Below, in pieces: positions 43,184 to 53,948 of a stretch of 64,000 nt of DNA (positions are counted from its first letter, which is position 1; each line of letters opens with the position of its first letter). Source of the DNA: Paraspadella gotoi (taxonomy: Eukaryota; Chaetognatha); the NCBI GenBank assembly GCA_051294375.1, contig CM119271.1:10279839-10343838 (forward strand), in the 5' to 3' direction. The notes below the pieces were generated by a model, which was not told where the DNA came from, did not search any database, and worked only from the letters and a program-made list of their open reading frames with translations. A program made the translations under genes and the position numbers.

Positions 43184-43184
<1 letters not shown>
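42841..43184. other. CT-rich, CTCGCTCTTCCT repeats
   Basis: TCTTCGCTCTACCTCTCT and relatives repeat at 42940-43100. Confidence 0.6.

Positions 43185-43262
<78 letters not shown>
43185..43262. repeat. (CT)n microsatellite
   Basis: Two pure runs with a CC interruption. Confidence 0.95.
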
Positions 43263-43263
<1 letters not shown>

Positions 43264-44085
43264 GCTATTTCCCCGCCCTGCTTAAACTCGCCCTCTAGTC
43301 CCCGCCTGTTAATCCCCACCATTCGTCCCTGCGACGTCTAACTCGTGCCAAATCAATACTCTTCTTTCCACGAAAAATAAAAAGAAACTTTCTGAGCTCA
43401 ACTGGAATGAAGGGCAGAAACCCGACCGAAGCAAAAGGGTTATACCGTCGACCCTCTACTCTCTCTCCCTCTCTCTCGCCTTCCCCTCTCCCATCTNNNN
43501 NNNNNNNNNNNNNNNNNNNNNTTTTTCCTCTCATACATTCAGGAAAAACTAAAAATATTTCCAATATGGTGTTTGATTTACAAATTAGAAAACAAATGCT
43601 AGGAAACTTCCTTACTTTTATTTCGAAGGCCTATCAGACCTTTTAACTTTTTTTAAATTTTGTTATTTTCTTTTTTTTAATTTTTTTTTAATGTTTAACA
43701 GTATCATAAATACATTCATCGGAACACAATGGCAGAGAAGAAAAAACACCAGGGTAAGAAAACAAAGAAAGAATTAAATACAATTTCCTTATCGAGTTTC
43801 TTCTATTTCTGCCAGAAACGGGAGAGAAAGGCAGTAAAGGCTTGACGGAAAACCACGAAGAAGAAGGTACATGTCTATGCTTGTTGGTGATGTTGTTTTA
43901 ATAGATAAATTATGATTAAAACCACTGGTCATTCTATTCAAAAAAGGTATATAGTTTTACCTAGATGGAGAGAGCCAACTCGGCTCAAGTACAACAGTTC
44001 TTAATTGTATATTGTTTTAATTTTATCACTTCCTTTCTCAAATGACCTGATCTTTTTAACCCCGTTTCCCTTCCTTCGACTTCAG

Positions 44086-44706
44086 CCATCGAGGCAGTGG
44101 GAGAAAACTCTTTTTCCTCGGCCAACTCCTCGGAAAACTACTGCCCCAAGAAGGAGGAAAAGAAGCCGCCTTGTCCTCTTTGCCCCATAATCGAAAGCTA
44201 TCCACCGCAATCTTGCTGCCGCCATGCTGTCCTCCTTGCCCGCTCCTGTCCTCCCCTTGTCCTCCCCCACCCCTCCCCTCTTGTTCAGCAAAGTGTCCGC
44301 ACCTTGTCCTCGCCATGTCTCCGCCATGTCCTGCCCCTGCCCCACACCATGTCCTACTCCTGCATAACCCCATGTCCTCCTCCTTGTCCTTCTCTTGTCC
44401 TCCTCCTTGTCCGCCCCTTGCCCGCTCTTTCCGCGTCTTGCCCACGCCTGGGTCCACCTAAGTGCCCCCCACGTTGCCCTCCCCAAAAAGCCTCCTCCAT
44501 GTCCAGCGGCCACCAGCCAAGCAACGTGCCAACCTTGTACGCCTCCTTGTCCGTCGCCTTGCGACGAATGCGGCAACAACAGCAGCAAGAAAGTCGGCAA
44601 CAACAGCATCAAGAACCTCACCAACAACAACAACGCTACAGCTGCTGCAGCGAGGAACGGACAACGCCAAGTCTGGTCGCTGTATGACGACTCTGATGGC
44701 GAATAA
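44086..44706 (+). CDS. Cys/Pro-rich CPxP-repeat protein, copy 1 (frame-shifted)
   Basis: After a strong acceptor (TTCCTTCGACTTCAG, ending 44085) the exon reads IEAVGENSFSSANSSENYCP, KKEEKKPPCPLCPIIESYPP, QSCC, then cysteine-proline repeats. From about 44230 the frame breaks repeatedly: the CPxP repeat is split over all three frames by single-base indels, while the more intact copy at 45367 keeps it open. The last 50 codons, from CTPPCPSPCDECGNNSSKKV, end at 44706. The protein resembles CPxP- or CGP-type repetitive proteins (sperm-tail Mst-like, cnidarian capsule CPP-like or other cross-linked structural proteins); I cannot choose. It starts 89 bp past the inverted-repeat element. The breaks are probably read errors because they sit in C and T runs. 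Confidence 0.55.
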
Positions 44707-44871
44707 CATGACGGGCGGATGCTGCAACGGCCCCGACTGCTCGACGATGGCACAACAGATCCATGCGGTAGGAGGTGAGGAAATGGACAAGTCCGACCAA
44801 GTTCGTCAAGTCCGACCATAGTTCGACCAGAAGAACACAAACGCCATGTAACGACGACGACGACGACGTTA

Positions 44872-45313
44872 CTAACAAAACTTCGAACTCGGCGAACTCT
44901 ATGAAAAAGCGGAGAGCGGGAAAGAAGAGAGCCGCGCAGTAGCGCTGAAAATCGACGAAAACGCTGCCGACAATGAGAATGCCACAACTCGAATGAGAAA
45001 ACGAAGGTAATTTGATATTACTGTTGAAATCGAGGATTGATTGATGATTTTTTGGGGGTCACAAATCAATAGAATGATTTGTGGCAGTAACCACAGATTT
45101 TTGGTTTTCTTATTGATTCAATTTCCCAGGTCAACTCCTCAACATGACGACGGTGAGAGTAAGCTTGGATCACATCCTTTACCTCCGCCTCACCTAGACG
45201 GCGCTGACTCTACCTCGACGGCCGCCGACTCCGCTCCGAGGACGCCGCTACACTCGAACGGCGCCGATCCGCATCTGACTTTTCCTTCGACGGCGTTACG
45301 CTTCCCGCTCTAA
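44872..45313 (+). CDS. Two-exon coding segment downstream of CPxP repeat, copy 1
   Basis: Exon A (to 45006) contains FELGELYEKAESGKEESRAV and continues to TTRMRKR. The donor is GAAG|GTAATT. The 123-nt intron (45007-45129) ends TTTCCCAG. Exon B (45130-45313) resumes in phase 2 as STPQHDDGESKLGSHPLPPP and runs to a stop at 45313. Phase, splice sites and composition all agree. In exon A's frame a TAA stands at 44872-44874, while the upstream DDDDDVTNKTSN frame is open, so one missing base near 44880 would join them. It may be the C-terminal part of the CPxP gene. No family recognised. Confidence 0.5.
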
Positions 45314-45366
45314 TAATTGTCTGATTGATTGTCGATTCGAANNNNNNNNNNNNNNNNNNNNNNNNN

Positions 45367-45751
45367 TCCTGCCCCTTGCCCCACACCATGTCCTACTCCT
45401 TGCATAACCCCATGTCCTCCTCCTTGTCCTTCTCCTTGTCCTCCTCCTTGTCCGCCCCCTTGCCCGCCTCCTTTTCCGCGTCCTTGCCCACGCCTGTGTC
45501 CACCTAAGTGCCCCCCACGTTGCCCTCCCCAAGCTCCTCCATGTCCAGCGCCACCAGCCAAGCAACGTGCCAAACCTTGTACGCCTCCTTGTCCGTCGCC
45601 TTGCGACGAATGCGGCAACAACAGCAGCAAGAAAGTCGGCAACAACAGCATCAAGAACCTCACCAACAACAACAACGCTACCAGCTGCTGCAGCGAGGGA
45701 AACGGACAACGCCAAGTCTGGTCGCTGTATGACGACTCTGATGGCGAATAA
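45367..45751 (+). CDS. CPxP-repeat protein, copy 2 (5' end lost in gap)
   Basis: A clean frame leaves the gap with PAPCPTPCPTPCITPCPPPC and continues with about twelve CPxP tetrapeptides (CPSP, CPPP, FPRP, CPRL, CPPK, CPPR), then CTPPCPSPCDEC, an Asn/Ser/Lys-rich linker and SCCSEGNGQRQVWSLYDDSD before TAA at 45751. A second frame overlapping the end (45670-45866) is also Cys-rich (MTGGCCNGPDCSTMAQQIHA) and ends at 45866. Copy 1 is two bases shorter at the GAGG(G)AA(A)CGG position; an intermediate length would fuse the two frames, so the real C-terminus may be the Cys-rich one. The regular Cys spacing suggests a disulphide-rich structural or metal-binding role. Cellular site unknown; no signal peptide is visible because the start is missing. 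Confidence 0.65.
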
Positions 45752-45914
45752 CATGACGGGCGGATGCTGCAACGGCCCCGACTGCTCGACGATGGCACAA
45801 CAGATCCATGCGGTAGGAGGTGAGGAAATGGACAAGTCCGACCAAGTTCGTCAAGTCCGACCATAGTTCGACCAGAAGAACACAAACGCCATGTAACGAC
45901 GACGACGACGACGT

Positions 45915-46358
45915 TACTAACAAAACTTCGAACTCGGCGAACTCTATGAAAAAGCGGAGAGCGGGAAAGAAGAGAGCCGCGCAGTAGCGCTGAAAATCGA
46001 CGAAAACGCTGCCGACAATGAGAATGCCACAACTCGAATGAGAAAACGAAGGTAATTTGATATTACTGTTGAAATCGAGGATTGATTGATGATTTTTTGG
46101 GGGTCACAAATCAATAGAATGATTTGTGGCAGTAACCACAGATTTTTGGTTTTCTTATTGATTCAATTTCCCAGGTCAACTCCTCAACATGACGACGGTG
46201 AGAGTAAGCTTGGATCACATCCTTTACCTCCGCCTCACCTAGACGGCGCTGACTCTACCTCGACGGCCGCCGACTCCGCTCCGAGGACGCCGCTACACTC
46301 GAACGGCGCCGATCCGCATCTGACTTTTCCTTCGACGGCGTTACGCTTCCCGCTCTAA
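45915..46358 (+). CDS. Two-exon coding segment downstream of CPxP repeat, copy 2
   Basis: Identical as far as I can read to 44872-45313, offset by 1045: exon A ends at 46051, intron 46052-46174, exon B 46175-46358. Both copies then share TAATAATTGTCTGATTGATT and run into N. Confidence 0.5.
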
Positions 46359-46386
46359 TAATTGTCTGATTGATTGTCGATTCGAA

Positions 46387-46486
46387 NNNNNNNNNNNNNN
46401 NNNNNNNNNNNNNNNNNNNNNNNNNNNNNNNNNNNNNNNNNNNNNNNNNNNNNNNNNNNNNNNNNNNNNNNNNNNNNNNNNNNNNN
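46387..46486. other. Assembly gap (100 N)
   Basis: Fixed-size gap. Confidence 0.99.
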
Positions 46487-47093
46487 AGGAGAGGTGAGCT
46501 AGGGTAGAGAGATTTTTGATTCATTGATTGTTCTCGAGCGTAGTTATGAGAGAACTACGGCCTGATAAGATAAGAAGATGAGAAGCTGTAAACGAAGAAT
46601 ATATGGTCACGCATGAAGTGAGGTAAAATAAATATATATGGCATGCACTTATTATGATATTATGATGGCAGAAGTAAAGTTAGTGAAATAGGGTTCTAAT
46701 GTTATTGGAGATTTGCATAAGAAGCATAGGGAGAAGATATATGTGGAGATGTGTATAATAATGCGGTTTTCGGAAGCAGTAATTATAAGATATACAGGTG
46801 CATTGAAAAAGGTATTATGAGAGAGGATAAGATCGTAATAAAATTTGAAGTCTGGGTAATATCGGCACAAAAAAAAAAGGAAGGAGCGACTTTTCTCTTT
46901 TATTGAGCGCGCGAGTTGGGTGGATATAATTGGATTTGGGTATATTTCGGCGAATCCGTTCATTTTGATCCTTGTTTGTGTATATAGGTTGTAGTTAAGT
47001 AGATAATCCGCTCGGATATTTATAGTATAAAAAACACAAGCGATGTTCTACGTCAGGGGTGGAGTCAGGACATGAAAATTGAGCGACAATCTG
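46487..47093. other. Unassigned A+T-rich sequence
   Basis: No gene supported. Confidence 0.4.
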
Positions 47094-47325
47094 TTCATCT
47101 GAAGACGGTCGATTTGGTAATTGCCTGAGATTGGGTGCGTGGCGAAATGAAAGCAAGGTCCAATTGCACGGACACAAGTTAATCTAATCGCGCTCAGTTT
47201 TCAGAGTTTTAGTGAATTGAATTAACATTTGTCGCGTCGCATGTGACAGTTGAAGATTAAACTGACTTTGGAAATAATTATTAAATGCTGTGGCGATTAT
47301 ATCTATAAGTATTTAACTGGGCAGT
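47094..47325 (+). repeat. Lead-in to satellite array
   Basis: Unique-looking 230 bp that matches 35259-35459 and precedes the tandem array at both loci. Confidence 0.75.
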
Positions 47326-48238
47326 CCTCGGTAAGCGTTCCGACGTTACGATGTTAAACTGGCATATGAATAATTATTAAAGCTGTGCGCATTTAACTCT
47401 GGCATTACTGGCATATTCTGCGCGTCAGTCCCGACGGACGATTAAACGGCATATGAATAATATTTAAACTTTTGTGCAATTTTGACTGGTCATTTAACTG
47501 GCTATCTCTCGGTCAGTCGCGACGACGATTTAAAACTGGCATATGAATAATATTCAAACGGCATTTAACTGGCATTTTAATCCTGGCATCTCTCGTGCAG
47601 CTCCCGACGACGATCTTTAAAACTGGCCATATGAATATATATTAAAACTGGCAATTTAACTGGCAATTTAAAAACTGGGCATCTGTCTCGGATCAGTGGT
47701 CCCGGCGACGATTTATAAGACTGGCATATGAATAATAGTTAAACTGGCAATTTAAACTGGCATTTAACTGGCCATCTCTTCGGTCAGTCCGCGCGACGAC
47801 GATTTAAACCTGGCTAATATGAATAGATATTAAGACTGGGCAGTTATAGCTGGCATTTAACTGGCATCTCTCGGTCAGGGTCCGCAACGATTTAACTGGC
47901 ATATGAAATATAATTAAAACTGGCAATTTAAACTTTGGCAATTTAAAGCTGGCATCTGCTCGGTCAGGTCCCGGACCGACGATTTAAAACTGGCATAGAA
48001 TAATATTGAAACTGGCATTAAGACTGGGCATTTAACTGGCATCTCTCGGTCAGGTCCCGACGACGATTTAAACTGGCATATGAATAATAGTTGAAACTGG
48101 CATTTAGACTGGCATTGTATAACTGGCATCTCTCGGTAGTCCGCGACGACGATTTAAACTGGCATATGAATAGATATTAAAGCTGGGGCATTTAACTGGC
48201 ATTTAAAACTGGCATCTCTTCGGTCAGTCGCCGACGAC
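47326..48238 (+). repeat. 80-90 bp satellite, about ten copies
   Basis: Each unit has CGACGATTTAAACTGGCATA, TGAATAATATTAAACTGGCA, two more TTTAACTGGCA words and TCTCTCGGTCAGTCC. The ATATGAATA word recurs near 47362, 47451, 47541, 47629, 47726, 47818, 47902, 47994, 48078 and 48164. Units differ mostly by indels. Confidence 0.92.
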
Positions 48239-49320
48239 GAACTTTCCTCTCGAAAGAAATTCGTCTTCGCTTTCCTCGATCCTTAATACTTTCATCGAAT
48301 TTTGCCATCTGAAGAAGAAAAATGAGGAGGGAGAAAAAAGAGCGAAAAAAAAAAAAAAGAAAGCAAGGAAAAAAAAAAAAAAGCCAGGAAAAGAAAGCAG
48401 GAAAAAAAAGCAGGAAAAAAAAGCGGCAGGTAAAAAAAAAGCCCCAGAAGAGAACGAGTCGTCCGTCTAAAGCGGAAACATTTTTTATTTTTCTTGCCGG
48501 TGAAGACGAAGCAGACGAAAACAAGTGCAACGCAACAATGCTAAATTAAATACAAGTTGCAAATCAAAAAGATAATACATCGTCGATTGAAAAAAAAAAT
48601 GGATGATAAATATTAATTTGTTTTTAAATTTATTATTCCGTCTTTTTATTTACCACTTTAAAATGAAAATTTCGTGCTCAATTTTCATTTCAAATTAAGT
48701 AAAAAAACGAGGGGAAAAAAGTGTTATGGTATTTGAAAAAGCACGGCTTGTCTTTGGGATAAATTTTATTTCAGGGAATAGGAGTGGGGCAAGATTTTCA
48801 AATCAAATAAAATGCATAAATTGGAAGATATGAATGTCATAAATTGACAATGTCGCGACAAGATTGATGAGTGATATTGATTAGTTTGTCAATGCACAAA
48901 TTATAATCACGCGTTCTGCTTAAAGGCTAAACCTTACGGTTGGAAATAATAATTTTTCTGAGACTTAGTATTAGAATAATTTTTTTTTTAAATCTTTGAA
49001 AATCGAACTCGTACGTCGCCACCCAAACAAAAACAAAAAAACAATTTTCAAAGATGAGGCCAACTCCCCCTCCTGCTCTCTCGATCCTCTCTCTCCTCGG
49101 TCTCTCTCTCTCTCTCTCGGTCGTCGTCTTCTCGTCTCTCTCCTGTCGTTCTCTCTGCTGCTCTCTCTTCCCAGAGGCTCGTTAATGATGGAAAACAAAA
49201 GGAAAAATGATTAACGAACCTCGAATCTCGCGACATAAACGCTAAGCTCGGACTGTAGTTATATCGGCGCACTAATAAGGAGTCTCGGTGACTGGACAAG
49301 AGAGAAAGAGGAGAGAGAAA
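48239..49320. other. Unassigned
   Basis: Purine-rich AAAAAGCAGG words (48320-48440), A+T-rich to 49000, CT-rich 49070-49160. No gene supported. Confidence 0.4.
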
Positions 49321-49337
49321 GAGAAAGAGAAAGAGAA

Positions 49338-49402
<65 letters not shown>
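49321..49402. repeat. (GA)n microsatellite
   Basis: About 40 units. Confidence 0.95.
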
Positions 49403-49406
<4 letters not shown>

Positions 49407-49814
49407 TATTGCGATTAATTTAGCGGACCGAAATGTTCAGGTGAAAATCTAATTGAGTTGAGCTGTTAACAAGCGAAATTTGAAAATAAGCGCTCTGGGC
49501 TAACTTACACTTAAAGATTAACCAATCAATACTATTTTTTAAAAATGATGTTTTTCTTGTCGGTATTTTTTACATGCAACATCGCGCTATTTTGTAAAAT
49601 GGAATTCCAATATCTGAGTGCTATGAACACCCCATCGCGACCAAGGGATTTTTGGGCCAAAAATAAAAAGGTTAAGGGTGTTTTTTTTTGTTGTTACAGA
49701 AATGGAATTTCAACTTTTTTTTACATTCAAAAATGGCGTAATAGTTAGAAAAAGTCTATTCACTCGAGGCCGACCTTAAAAATCGACGGTGGCGCGCGGC
49801 ATCGAAAGACGGGG
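49403..49814. other. Unassigned A+T-rich sequence
   Basis: AAATGGAATTCCAATATCTG and AAATGGAATTTCAACTTTTT (49589, 49701) are a diverged direct repeat. No gene supported. Confidence 0.35.
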
Positions 49815-50074
49815 CGTCGCCGCATTCTCTCTCTCTCTCTCTCTCTGCTCTTCTCCTCTCGTCTCATCTCTCTCTCTTCTCTCCTCTCTATCGGCTCCTT
49901 CCTCTCTCTCCTCCTATAATCCCCTCTCACTCCAGTCTCTCTCACCCTGATCATCTCTCTCTCCCTTTGCTTCCCCTTCCTCCCTTTCCCTATCACCCAT
50001 GTCTCGTTTCTCACCTCGCACATTATGCCTCCCCGCCTCCCCTCTTGCCCTCTCCTCCTCTCTCTCTCTCTCGG

Positions 50075-50109
<35 letters not shown>

Positions 50110-50330
50110 TCTCTGCTCTCTCCTTGCTCCTCTTTCCTCTCCCTCTGTTCGTCTCACCTCTCTCTCCTTCTCTCGCTCTCTCGTGCTCTCTTCTGCTCTC
50201 CTGCTCTTTCTCTCTTTCCTCTTCTCCTCTTCCTATCTGCTGTCTTCTCCCACTTAGCTCTCCCTCTTCCTCGTCCTCTCTCTTCTCCCCTCCTCCCCTA
50301 GCTCTCTCTCCTTATTGCTTCCTCCCCTTT
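49815..50330. repeat. CT-rich block, 500 bp
   Basis: CTCTC, CTCCT and TCTGCTC words throughout. Open frames are S/L/P runs. Confidence 0.9.
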
Positions 50331-50929
50331 ATCAACCTCATTTTCCGGGCGTGGCTGGATTGCTTTATGGCGCCCTTTATGCGTCCCGTTGGCGCTTAGA
50401 ACACTTCTGCGTCCGGATTCTTGTCCCTTTTTTTGATTGTCGGCCCAATAAATTCTGCGAAATCGATAATCGGGAGCCAAAGCCGGGCGGCGGCGCGCGG
50501 CGGGGCGCGGCGGACGGGCGCGCGACGGGGCGCGAAGTGACAGCGGTCGGAGGACGGTAGGCGTCGTGAAGCAGGTGCTGTAACAGGAGCGAGAGAACAT
50601 GGTCTACATGAGCACAAGAAGTGTGCAGACCAATATGACATGCCCAAACCCGCAGCAAAAAAGCCAAAGAACCCATACCAAGAAGAGCAGAAAGAGGATC
50701 GTCAAACGTAGCAATCGCAGTAAATCTTGATGGCTCATGGAAGCTTCAGATTGCCCAAATGAGATCGCACCTTAACCAGGAGACGGAAAGGCGCGCGGCT
50801 AGATGTACGCTCTAATTGGCGCTCAAACAGGCGCCTACAAGCGAGCGCACGGGAAAGCGCATTGCAAGCCAGGATGTCACCGGTCAGAGAGGCGCAGCGA
50901 TGTGAACGCGGAATGTCGCGACTAATAAC
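50331..50929. other. GC-rich unassigned segment
   Basis: GCGGCGCGCGG words at 50480-50545, then balanced sequence. On the minus strand 50570-50740 reads FHEPSRFTAIATFDDPLSAL then LGMGSLAFLLRVWACHIGLH, open for about 60 codons; on the plus strand MVYMSTRSVQTNMTCPNPQQ is also open. Only one can be real; no family is recognised. Confidence 0.3.
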
Positions 50930-51262
50930 GACCGACCGAGCCGACCGACCGACGCGACCGAGCCGACCCGACCGACCCGACCCGAGCCGACGACGCCGAA
51001 CGACGACCGACCGAACGATCCGAAGCCGACCGACCGACGCGCGACCGAGCCGATCCGACCGAACCGACGCGATCGACCGACCGACGATCCGACCGACGCC
51101 AGCCGACCGACGACCGACCGACGCGACCGACCGACCGAGCCGACCGACCGACCACCGACCCGACCGACCGACCGACCGGACCGACCGACCGACCGACCGA
51201 CCCGAGCCCGACCGACCGACGGCGACCGGACCGACCGACCGACGGCGACCGACCGACCGGCC
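50930..51262. repeat. (CCGA)n tetranucleotide array
   Basis: About 330 bases of CCGA with CGAG, CCGAC and CGACG interruptions. Confidence 0.95.
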
Positions 51263-51342
51263 CGAAGCCGTCCGACTCCGGAGACTTTGAATGTGAATTA
51301 TTCAGATGATCATTTTTTTCTCGTGATGTCCTTCGAGAATGG

Positions 51343-51370
51343 CCCTCTCTCTCTCTCTCTCTCTCTCTCG

Positions 51371-51426
<56 letters not shown>

Positions 51427-51457
51427 CTCTCACTTTTTTCTCTCTCTCTTCTCTCTC

Positions 51458-51505
<48 letters not shown>
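51343..51505. repeat. (CT)n microsatellite
   Basis: Several pure runs separated by TTTT or CC. Confidence 0.95.
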
Positions 51506-51506
<1 letters not shown>

Positions 51507-51594
51507 GTCTCTCTTCGCTCTCGACGAAATATCTCCGTCGATCATTTTTCAAAATTTGCGTCGTCGCGAAAAAAATATCTCTTGGACACGAGTT

Positions 51595-51660
51595 GAATGA
51601 TGATGACGACGATGATGGACGACGAAAACTACGACGACGACGAAAAACGACGACGACTAC
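51595..51660. repeat. GAC triplet run
   Basis: GATGACGACGATGATGGACG and following GAC triplets. Confidence 0.8.
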
Positions 51661-52776
51661 GGACTGTTGCGATTTTTTTTTTAATATGAGAAATAAAAAT
51701 AATAAACCCGACACTTATTTCATTTAATTAATGTCACGTGATTTGATTAATGAAAATTAATATTATGCGACGATCAATGATAGTTATTAGTTAATAAATA
51801 CGTAAAAACGGATCCAAATGTTTATCAAAAAAGACGGACGGACGACGACGAACGAAAAAGACGATGACGACGAAGAAGGCGAAAACCAGAACTAGAGCTA
51901 CCAAACCGACAACTAAAACAACGACGAGTCAAAACAACAACAACAACGAAAACGAGGCCGCAAAACATTGCCAGCGCGGACTCGTACGCGATGCTCGAGT
52001 GGATCATCGTTCAAGGATTCGTTAGCGTCGCGTCTCGTCGTCGTCGTGTGTGTCGTCGTCGTCGTCTCGTCGTCTCGTGTCGTCGTCGTCGTCGTGCGTC
52101 GTCGCTGCGTCGTCTGCAAGTCAATGTTCCGGTTTCCCGCTAAATCGAGGGCGCTTCGGAGTGAATGACGCAAACTCGAGGAGCGAGCTGATTTTCGCGC
52201 TCCGTCGAACTGTGTAGCGGTGGGCAGAGGCGGCTCCGTGGCAGCGTGGAGAACCGGCAAGCTCTGGAGACCGTGGCAATGGAATCATTTGTAAGGACAC
52301 TCTTTGGGCCGCACGGCTCTAGTTCTATTGCGACCTTGAGACATGTTGACATTTTTTTAGCCATACAAGGCGTATGGTTGCATATTTGCATTGTTGATTA
52401 ATTAAAATCAGTGTTATTCGGAGACAGTGAGTTAATTTCGCGCAAAAGCAAGTGTTTAAATAAGAATTGACATACATACATACTATATAGTACCAATATA
52501 CGTACTGGTGGTTGTTCTAATTAATGATTTTTCTTCGTGTCATTTTTAAAATAAAATTAAAAAATATTACGAGTTTTGATAATCGCTTCTTCGTGTATTG
52601 TCTGTTTAGGAGGGAGGATTTACATTCAAATTGTTATTATTTATAATATTTAAAATTAGATTTTAATAAAGTGATCCTTTAATGGTCGCAGCATCTTGTA
52701 GTCTTTCGGTTCTCGGTTAACGTTGAATGAAAAAAAAAACTCTCTAGCGAAAACGAGATGTTTTCAATTAAATTCT
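51661..52776. other. Unassigned; GTC triplets at 52034-52112
   Basis: 51830-51950 GAC-rich, 52034-52112 (GTC)n. The minus frame 52140-52391 (MQICNHTPCMAKKMSTCLKV) is not repeat-like but unrecognised. 52400-52700 A+T-rich. Confidence 0.3.
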
Positions 52777-52786
52777 CTCTCTCTTC

Positions 52787-52866
<80 letters not shown>
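52777..52866. repeat. (CT)n microsatellite
   Basis: Two pure runs with a CC interruption. Confidence 0.95.
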
Positions 52867-52867
<1 letters not shown>

Positions 52868-53079
52868 TTCCCAATTCCCTCTACTCGTCTCTCTCTCTTC
52901 GCAGGCGCGATCGTGAGTGAGCGCGCTCCTCTCTCGGCCGATCGGGGAAGCTGGGGGGGGGCGCCGCTGTTTTTCCTTCGGTGGCAAGAAAAACCCATAA
53001 AACTTGTTTCGTCCTAATCAGACTTCTTTCGCTTCCACTCCCTCCCCTTTTTACTTTTAACGTCTTCATTGGCGTTGGC

Positions 53080-53087
53080 TCGTCTCT

Positions 53088-53161
<74 letters not shown>

Positions 53162-53177
53162 TCTCTCTCTCTCTCCA
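53080..53177. repeat. (CT)n microsatellite
   Basis: Three pure runs with CC or TT interruptions. Confidence 0.95.
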
Positions 53178-53899
53178 GTCGGGAATCATTTTGAGACTTC
53201 AAAACTCTCAAGACTTTCTGATGAAATGTGGGTTACCATGGTTACCTGGCGTTTGATGAAACTCGTCATAAGTGGGTTAGGTTGGGTTGTTGGGAAATGG
53301 TAAGATTCGTTTGTATTAACTATTAAGTATAGTATAATATATCATTAAGTGGAGATTCTGATTATTATATTTCAAGAAAGAAATTAAAATTGCGAAATAT
53401 TTTGCTCCAACTAGATTCAAACGCCGGTCGTAAAAAAAAAAGCTTTTTCTCTCTTCCTCTCTTTAAATATAAATGAATGCAACACATTTTACAATTAGCC
53501 AATTGGATTCTGTTCGCTTTCCTGACTTTAATAAATGGAATTCATCTTATCTAGTTCGCCATTTTTATCTAGATCAACTCCATAATTTATTTATTTATTT
53601 ATTTATTTAGTTGGATTTTTAAAATTGTTGCCTCCCTCGATTAAAATCTAATTCTAACAAATAAAATGTCAATTTTTAAAAGTATTTTAATCGAAAAAAC
53701 GTTTCTAAATACCTTCACAATCCAGTTTTTTTAAATTTTGTCAACTAACTTCTAGAAAATTACCTGTGAAGAAAAAAAGTTAAGATCACGTGACACTTTG
53801 TGAATTTTCTTTTCTCTTTTGTTTCAAAATCTTCCGTCGCTTTTCCTTTCTATCTTACGTGAGGTGTTTTCTCTCTGGGATTTGCTGACTTTGAAATTT

Positions 53900-53900
<1 letters not shown>
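53178..53900. other. Unassigned; (TTTA)n at 53585-53611
   Basis: GGTTACCATGGTTACC (53232) is a direct repeat resembling an RFX X-box but lacks its symmetry. Otherwise A+T-rich without a gene. Confidence 0.4.

Positions 53901-53901
<1 letters not shown>

Positions 53902-53946
<45 letters not shown>
53902..53946. repeat. (GA)n microsatellite
   Basis: About 22 units. Confidence 0.95.

Positions 53947-53948
<2 letters not shown>

Larger units (their letters stand above)
41727..43997. mobile_element. Element with 475-bp inverted arms
   Basis: The arms 41727-42200 and 43522-43997 are reverse complements; outer ends read CTGTTGTACTTGAGCCGAG. Flanks TTCCTA (41721-41726) and TTCTTA (43998-44003) are a possible 6-bp target-site duplication with one mismatch. 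The 1.3-kb spacer holds a promoter-like patch and a CT array. No transposase is seen. Because the right arm begins exactly at a 25-N gap, a misassembled inversion remains possible. Confidence 0.55.
44330..46386. repeat. 1045-bp direct duplication
   Basis: 44330-45341 and 45370-46386 are the same sequence. Differences are confined to the CPxP part (small indels); from about 44665 on they are identical. Both copies end with GATTGATTGTCGATTCGAA at an N run (45342 and 46387). Confidence 0.9.

Noticed and set aside
44082-44987. A 301-codon minus-strand open frame, one of the longest in the window
   Set aside because: It is antisense to the CPxP repeat and its downstream segment. Its V/L/G/R-rich composition follows from the opposite-strand codons, and it has no recognisable domain.
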